Shown here piece by piece: positions 57,889 to 64,000 of a stretch of 64,000 nt of DNA. The position numbers were made by a program, and so were the translations under genes. The notes under the pieces were generated by a model. It was given only the letters and a program-made list of their open reading frames with translations, did no database searches and had not been told where the DNA came from. How positions within the stretch are numbered: position 1 is the stretch's first letter; every line of letters begins with the position of its first letter. The stretch is from Methanobacteriota archaeon (GTDB lineage: Archaea > Halobacteriota > Methanosarcinia > Methanosarcinales > Methanosarcinaceae), in NCBI GenBank assembly GCA_016841265.1, contig JAENZL010000002.1, positions 1,891-65,890 on the forward strand, read 5' to 3'.

Positions 57889-58263
57889 TCCGGGCATCTC
57901 CTTTTCATGCTGCAGGTTTTTTCCGCTAATGGGAATGTTTTTTGTACTGTTTGATAATCGTATTTTTAAGCCCTGAACTGTCTCAGGCAGGCTTTGAAAC
58001 GTTTTTATGATAACTTATGAGAACTTATTTAAACTTATTTGCTGCCCCTCACCAATTCCAGCAATAATTACGAATTGTATCTTTCAAAAAAAAGTGACTT
58101 TGAAACGAAGCAATATTTTGAACTTTCTTATGTAGTGTTCTCTGGTATTTTTTGCGGGCTAAGTCTGTGTGTGTGTGTTTCAAATGACAATTACTCTCTA
58201 AATTTCAAAAGAATTTAAATATTAATGCTGATTTATTCCCTAAAAATATTGTGAGGGAATCAT
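57889..58263. promoter_or_regulatory. Divergent region between carbonic anhydrase and second regulator
   Basis: TTATGAGAACTTATTTAAACTT near 58014-58035 is repeated imperfectly at about 58722-58745 (GTTATGAGAACTTGTTTGAGCTT), on the far side of the regulator gene. That symmetry could mark an operator or an old duplication. TTTAAATATTAATG near 58213 may be the regulator's promoter. No gene. Confidence 0.5.
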
Positions 58264-58542
58264 ATGCTTGAGAACATGCTTGATGAACTGTTAAAGTGGG
58301 TTGCGAGTTCTGACCGCCGCCAGATACTCATGGAATCAATGAGAGGGCGTGATATTGTAAAAGCTGCGGATATTGCTCATGAGACCTGGAGGTCGACGCA
58401 GAATATCAGCCGTGCCATGAGAGAACTTGAAGGTAGAGGTTTAATGGAATGCCTGACCCCTGAGAAAAACACCTGGAAAAAGTATATCCTTACTGATGTT
58501 GGGGAAAAAGTTCTGGCGAAAATGGAGGAAACGAATTTCTAA
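58264..58542 (+). CDS. Small winged-helix transcription regulator (paralogue)
   Basis: A 92-residue winged-helix protein nearly collinear with 56814-57101: LDELLKWVASSDRRQILMES, VKAADIAHETWRSTQNISRA, LMECLTPEKNTWKKYILTDV. Likely a sequence-specific repressor or activator; targets unknown. GAGG lies 8 bp before the ATG. The pair flanks the carbonic anhydrase gene, which may be a target. Confidence 0.88.
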   Translation: MLENMLDELLKWVASSDRRQILMESMRGRDIVKAADIAHETWRSTQNISRAMRELEGRGLMECLTPEKNTWKKYILTDVGEKVLAKMEETNF

Positions 58543-59108
58543 TTTTGCAAATCTCCGTTTTCGAATATCCGTGCTATTTTTACTCATGTCGGGGCTGTTT
58601 TTGGAGGATGTGGGAAAATCAACCGGTTCATCTTCCCTACATAATGCAGGTTTTGCGGCAACTTCAGTGTTATTTACTTTGTTTTTCTGGTTCCAAATGT
58701 ATCTAAATCTTTTTTGTCAAGTTATGAGAACTTGTTTGAGCTTATTTCCCCCTCAGTCTTATATTTCTCATCCTGATCTGCGAAAAACTTCTCGATTAAT
58801 TCGATTTTGTGAGCAGGTAGGGTTTTTGAGATTCGGTCAGGTTTTTGAGGTGCAGGGGGAGTCAGTAGTTGGGGGAGGGGCGGTGAACTTCACGAAAGAA
58901 GAACGTGACCAAAATTTTTCTTTTAACCTCAAATCACTATCTTTATCTGGATAGAATCAGATTTCTATTTAATAATTATTTTTGGTAGAAGTTGCGGTCG
59001 AAAAAGGGAATGCAGCCTGACTAAAGCCTTTGAATCCGGGGGGAGTCAAAGGTAAGTGTGGGATGAAGGTTCACTCAATAAATAGATGGGGTTGGTGCCA
59101 TTAACGAA
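58543..59108. other. Intergenic region before the SUMF1 genes
   Basis: About 570 bp. A frame from 58496 to 58954 overlaps the regulator and has no recognised domain, so I do not call it. The 58722-58745 repeat is noted under the preceding region. TATTTAATAATTA near 58967 may be a promoter for the following gene. Confidence 0.4.
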
Positions 59109-60476
<1,368 letters not shown>

Positions 60477-60824
60477 GGCCTTTTCCTTCTTCCTTTTTTC
60501 ATTAGTGCACGGGTAATGATTGGAGCTGTCTATTTTCAAAAAACCGAACTCCTTTGAAACGAAAAACTGCTTTAACTTAGCTGTGGCAACATTCCCAGGT
60601 TTTTTTCATTTCCTCATTAGTCCGCTTGAGGAGCAAAGCGACCGAAACGGACTGCGCACTGCCGAGCCGCAACTCGGCTGGCGAAGCCCGGCCTGAGCAG
60701 GTGTAAATTGAAGGGATAAATGAAAGAAAAATTAGTATTTTGTGTAGTTTCAATATGAAAATCAGGAATTAATATTCCTTAAAACGTGTTTTGTTTTGAA
60801 AGCCACTTCCAAAAATCTCCCCGT
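60477..60824. other. Intergenic region with GC-rich structured element
   Basis: Between convergent genes. At about 60618-60705 lies a GC-rich segment with two stems, AGTCCG/CGGACT (60618-60644) and GCCGAG/CTCGGC (60652-60669), unlike the flanking AT-rich DNA. It could be a dispersed repeat or a termination structure. No gene is seen. Confidence 0.5.
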
Positions 60825-61385
60825 TTATTTTTCTTCATCCCCGTGAACCAGACTCGCAAAATAAGCTTCCTCAATGAAATTACATAATTCCAGAACCCGT
60901 GTCTGATGCGTCTCCTCAAGTTTGCGGAACGGGTCATCGTAGAGGGCATCCATCATTTTTCCAACGCTTTCAAGATACCCGAGGGACTTTTCATCCCTCA
61001 TCTTTTTCTTAAGGACTTCCACGGTCACCTTGACTGCGAAAGCTTCATCATTTACGCACTGGTCCCGGAGTTCGTTCAGGGTCCGCGAAATGTCAAGGGC
61101 GGCGAGTTCTCCTTCCCTTCTTTCCCCGGCTTTCTCAGCTTCCATTTTCATTATTTCGATTTTCGTCTCGGCCATTTTTGCTTCATTTTCTATCTGCTGA
61201 TAGCCGGCGGTGTCTTCTCTTTTGATGGATTTGAGCTGGCGGAGGAGTTCGAGGCCTTCCTGGGCTTCTTCCATGTCGGATTGGAGTTCGGCAGCGTCTT
61301 CTGCGGTTTTGGCTTCTGCGCCTCCCGAGGTTTTGCCGCCTATGATGATGGAATCTTTTATTGTGATTGATTTCCGGGATTTCAT
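60825..61385 (-). CDS. Coiled-coil protein with N-terminal DSxI motif
   Basis: A 186-residue soluble protein, unknown function. The first residues are ITIKDSIIIGGKTSGG, echoing VTIKGSVIQRSNL and ILVEDSLIQHSTL in the neighbouring 749-aa protein; I read these as one short beta motif. The rest is helical and charged: DAAELQSDMEEAQEGLELL and AKMAETKIEIMKMEAEKAGE form a coiled coil (about 28-95), then a helical C-terminal domain (LRDQCVNDEAFAVKVTVEVL). It is divergently transcribed from the 749-aa gene, sharing a 148-bp upstream region. Confidence 0.75.
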   Translation of the reverse strand: MKSRKSITIKDSIIIGGKTSGGAEAKTAEDAAELQSDMEEAQEGLELLRQLKSIKREDTAGYQQIENEAKMAETKIEIMKMEAEKAGERREGELAALDISRTLNELRDQCVNDEAFAVKVTVEVLKKKMRDEKSLGYLESVGKMMDALYDDPFRKLEETHQTRVLELCNFIEEAYFASLVHGDEEK

Positions 61386-61533
61386 ACTCTCAGATTTAGC
61401 TCTATCCCTATTTAACTTATTTCAAGAGTCCCCCTTAACTTAAAACAAAAATTTCTTTATAGTATCAGCCAGAAATAACTTTGATCCATATCTTTAAAAT
61501 GAATCAGGGCTCGAAGTCGAGAGGTAAAACAGG
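61386..61533. promoter_or_regulatory. Shared upstream region of divergent genes
   Basis: A 148-bp spacer. Plus-strand TTCTTTATAGTATC (about 61452-61465) is a plausible TATA box for the 749-aa gene, and GAGAGG (61520-61525) its ribosome-binding site. Minus-strand AAATAGGG near 61410 could serve the other gene. Confidence 0.45.
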
Positions 61534-63783
61534 TTGGACTCTCAAATTGAGATTAAGCGTGAAACCGAATTCTACCAGGGTTTTATACGCTTAAAGATGT
61601 CTGTTTCAAACAAAGCTCCTTCTGTAATAACAGACGTCACTCTCGACTTTCTTTTTGAAGACGACCTCCTCCGGATAGACCGTTACGAACCTCATTACGA
61701 AAAAAGGAACGGCAAAATCCTGCTGGGCAACATAAGCGGGGGTACGTCCAAGTCCATAGCCACTTATTTTGACCCCCTGATGTGCTCAAGGGGCGCTGAG
61801 ATCAATTGCCAGCTAACTTCCAGGGACGCCCAGGGCAAGCTCAGTTCTGTTTTCATGGAGCCAAAACTTATCAGCGTGGTCTGCCCGATCATCAAAACCG
61901 ACTTCGACATCAACGTGGGGAGACTCAAAGAGTTCATCGAAAAGCTCCCTAGCAAGGACAGCAAGGTCTATGAGATCCAGCATGGTTTTGACATAGAAAA
62001 ACTCGCCTCAATCGCCCGCGAAGTTGTGGAAAAGCACGACGTTCGCCATGTCCGCACCCTGAAGACAAAAGACAGCAGGGACTGGGAGATCTGGTACTAC
62101 GGGAAAACAAAGGTCACAAAAGCCGACATTGTGATCAAGGTCTCCATTTCCTCCGAAAAGCAGCTCCTCGAACTCTTCGCAGCCACGGAAACCGCCGAAG
62201 CCCTGACTGGCCTCCTTGCGGAAGTCGGGCGCGACCTTAAACACGGAATAGAATTCCGGGCGAGCGGCAAGGGCAATGTCATCAATGTAACAATCAAAGG
62301 TTCTGTTATTCAGAGGAGCAACCTCCTCGACCTCTGCAGCATGGACGGGACCTGCCCCGTTAACATTCTGGTGGAAGACAGCTTAATCCAGCATTCCACC
62401 CTCATCTCCGAAAAGGATGAAGCCAGAGAAGAAAATGAGCGCCTGAGGAAAGAAAGGGAAGAACAGGAGAAACTGCGCAGACAGCAGGAAGAAGAAGCCC
62501 GCTTAAAGAAAGCTGAAGAGGAAAGGTTGCGCAGGGAAAAGGAAATCAAGGGACAGGAAAGGCTCAGGAAACAGCGAGAAGAAGAAAGGAAGAGAAAAGA
62601 AAAAGAAGCCCTTGAAATAAAACAGCGGGAAGCTCAGGAGAGAAAACGCAGAGCAGAAGAGGAAAAAGCCAGAAGGGAAAGGGAAGATCAGGAAAAGCTC
62701 AGGAAGCAAAGGGAAGAAGCTGAAAGGAAGTCCAGGGAAGAACTCGAAAGAAAGAAGCGTGAGGAAGCCGCAAAAGCTCAGGCTTCCCGACAAGCAGTTC
62801 AAAGTCCTGCCCAGCAGAAAGTTCCTCCAAAAAAGCCGTTTTCTTCATCCTCCGCAGCAAAACCGAAGGGCTCTTCTGGAAAGGGAATCCTTGTCTTCAG
62901 CCTCATTTTCGGCATCATACTGATAGGTTCCGTTGCTGCCCTTCTTGGTTCTGACAGCTCTGATGGCAGTCCTCAGGAAACCCAACCTGAGCTTGTAAAC
63001 ACTCCTTCTCAAGCAGTTGAAGAAGATGTTCCCGAAGAAACGTCAAAAACAAATACTGCTCAAACAGCGTCCTCACAAAATTCGGATACCTATACAAACT
63101 CCATAGGCATGGAATTCGTGCTCATTCCTGAGGGTGAATTCAGGATGGGCTCGCCTTCGGATGAGGGCGGAAGATGGGATAATGAAGGCCCGGTTCATAA
63201 AGTCACGATTGAAGAAGCATTCTATCTGGGCAAATTTGAAGTAACCCAGAAACAATGGCGTGAAGTGATGGGCAACGATCCTTCTTATTTCGAAGGTGAT
63301 AATCTTCCCGTTGAACAAGTATCCTGGAATGATGTTCAGGAGTTTATTGATAAGCTCAACGAAATGGAAGGTACAAACAAATACCGTCTTCCTTCCGAAG
63401 CTGAATGGGAATATGCATGTCGTGCCGGGACAACAACAAGATATTACTTTGGAGATGATGAATCAAGTCTGAGTGAGTATGCATGGTGGGATGGTAATTC
63501 AGGAGACAAAACACATTCTGTTGGTCAGAAGAAACCCAATCCCTGGGGACTTTATGACATGCATGGCAATGTCTATGAATGGTGTCAGGATCGTTATCAT
63601 TCAGATTATGACGGTGCTCCTTCCGATGGGAGTGCATGGGAAAGTGGAAGTGGCTCTCTCCGGGTCCTGCGGGGCGGTCGCTGGCTCCTCCACGCCGGGG
63701 ACTGCCGGTCGGCGCTTCGCAGCTTCTACGCCCCTGGCAACCGCCGCGAGTACCTCGGTTTCCGCGTCCTGAGGAAAATGTAA
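61534..63783 (+). CDS. Membrane-anchored SUMF1 protein with coiled coil
   Basis: A 749-residue protein. Residues 1-120: Ig-like beta domain (GFIRLKMSVSNKAPSVITDV); 120-280: alpha/beta domain (FEI-type strands, DVRHVRTLKTKDSRDWEIWY) ending in two DSxI-type strands (NVTIKGSVIQRSN and ILVEDSLIQHST); about 285-425: highly charged Glu/Lys/Arg coiled coil; about 450-473: membrane helix (GILVFSLIFGIILIGSVAAL); then a stalk and an outward SUMF1 domain (about 520-749; FVLIPEGEFRMGSPSDEGGR, FYLGKFEVTQKQWREVMG, GLYDMHGNVYEWCQDRYH). The last 126 bp encode a hypervariable-looking end (RVLRGGRWLLHAGDCRSALR, GFRVLRKM). TTG 61534 is the start; DNA from 63030 to 63650 is AT-rich, then abruptly GC-rich. Confidence 0.85.
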   Translation: MDSQIEIKRETEFYQGFIRLKMSVSNKAPSVITDVTLDFLFEDDLLRIDRYEPHYEKRNGKILLGNISGGTSKSIATYFDPLMCSRGAEINCQLTSRDAQGKLSSVFMEPKLISVVCPIIKTDFDINVGRLKEFIEKLPSKDSKVYEIQHGFDIEKLASIAREVVEKHDVRHVRTLKTKDSRDWEIWYYGKTKVTKADIVIKVSISSEKQLLELFAATETAEALTGLLAEVGRDLKHGIEFRASGKGNVINVTIKGSVIQRSNLLDLCSMDGTCPVNILVEDSLIQHSTLISEKDEAREENERLRKEREEQEKLRRQQEEEARLKKAEEERLRREKEIKGQERLRKQREEERKRKEKEALEIKQREAQERKRRAEEEKARREREDQEKLRKQREEAERKSREELERKKREEAAKAQASRQAVQSPAQQKVPPKKPFSSSSAAKPKGSSGKGILVFSLIFGIILIGSVAALLGSDSSDGSPQETQPELVNTPSQAVEEDVPEETSKTNTAQTASSQNSDTYTNSIGMEFVLIPEGEFRMGSPSDEGGRWDNEGPVHKVTIEEAFYLGKFEVTQKQWREVMGNDPSYFEGDNLPVEQVSWNDVQEFIDKLNEMEGTNKYRLPSEAEWEYACRAGTTTRYYFGDDESSLSEYAWWDGNSGDKTHSVGQKKPNPWGLYDMHGNVYEWCQDRYHSDYDGAPSDGSAWESGSGSLRVLRGGRWLLHAGDCRSALRSFYAPGNRREYLGFRVLRKM
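63655..63780 (+). other. Candidate DGR variable region
   Basis: The 3' end of the SUMF1 gene is abruptly GC-rich. Constant anchors (GGC GGT ... TGG, TGC CGG TCG GCG, CGC, GGT TTC CGC) alternate with codons of the NNC form where family members usually have Asn: CTC CTC CAC, AGC TTC TAC, GGC AAC, TAC CTC. That is what adenine-directed mutagenesis of AAC codons produces in diversity-generating retroelements whose target has this fold. The expected template and reverse transcriptase would lie beyond 64000; neither is visible here. Confidence 0.55.
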
Positions 63784-64000
63784 CTACTTACCACTTTACG
63801 ACTTTACCACTTCACCCCGTAAGTTGGGATGAACCCCGGTGAAGCCCGAAGGCCCGAAGCGTGCGTAAGCCGCCGGGACTGAGGTGCTGAGCCCCGCCAG
63901 AGTCTTTGAAAATTAATAATGTAAACTAACAATACTGAAGCTGGATAAGAAATGCTGAAAATATTTACTGTAAGATATTCGGAAAAAACTGAGAATTTTC
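63784..64000. other. Right-edge non-coding flank
   Basis: A short 9-bp tandem pattern (ACCACTTTACGACTTT) at about 63789-63812 is followed by a GC-rich stretch (about 63830-63895; CCGAAGGCCCGAAGCGTGCG) similar in flavour to 60618-60705, then AT-rich DNA. No gene starts within the window's end. Confidence 0.4.

Noticed and set aside
58496-58954. 152-codon frame after the second regulator
   Set aside because: Begins inside the regulator gene in another frame and has no domain or start signal.

Overview
The window reads as chromosomal DNA from a methanogenic euryarchaeon of the genus Methanosarcina or a very close relative. This rests on the archaeal ribosomal-protein order (L3 to L15, with S4e, L32e, L19e and RNase P protein 1 embedded), SecY followed by archaeal-length adenylate kinase, archaeal TATA boxes, an archaeosortase with a PEF-CTERM protein, PGF-pre-PGF and cohesin/dockerin surface proteins, and a gamma-class carbonic anhydrase. 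Genus assignment is inference; no 16S rRNA gene is present and I saw no tRNA gene.

Layout. 0-4 kb: a CooC-like MinD-family ATPase and the iorA-iorB indolepyruvate:ferredoxin oxidoreductase operon. 4-7 kb: two tandem VanZ-like membrane proteins, a 12 x 18-bp tandem repeat and a MraY/AglH-type phosphoglycosyltransferase. 7-12.2 kb: two large exported proteins, one anchored cohesin protein and one beta-helix/PKD/cohesin/dockerin protein. 12.6-25.3 kb: a minus-strand surface-glycan locus (flippase, two GT4s, a GT-C-like membrane protein, GT2, PIG-L deacetylase, formyltransferase, WbqC, DUF354, hexapeptide acyltransferase, FemAB/GNAT-like, polysaccharide deacetylase). Its 12.6-18.7 kb half is strikingly AT-rich, and a decayed IS200/IS605-type palindromic element sits inside it. 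25.7-32.6 kb: an archaeosortase, an M48 protease, a DUF1616 protein, a PEF-CTERM protein and a tiny zinc-finger protein.

32.8-41.5 kb is the most unusual block. Two soluble coiled-coil/PASTA proteins (14 and 4 PASTA repeats) are interleaved with small beta-rich proteins that remind me of DUF2589. The block arose by duplication: the upstream copy keeps a matching promoter region and a pseudogene of the 134-aa protein, but has lost the 204-aa gene. It lies directly upstream of the ribosomal operon. A strong TATA box at 41877 is followed by about 600 nt of hairpin-rich, apparently non-coding leader before rpl3.

42.5-56.5 kb: a tightly packed ribosomal-protein superoperon ending in secY and adk. 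56.8-58.5 kb: two paralogous small winged-helix regulators flanking a gamma-carbonic anhydrase. 59-64 kb: two membrane-anchored proteins with formylglycine-generating-enzyme-like (SUMF1/C-type lectin fold) C-terminal domains and a coiled-coil partner. The last 126 bases of the second SUMF1 gene look like the variable region of a diversity-generating retroelement; any template repeat and reverse transcriptase would lie beyond the right edge.

The best candidates for something undescribed are the PASTA/DUF2589-like module, the possible retroelement target at the right edge, and the structured leader before rpl3.
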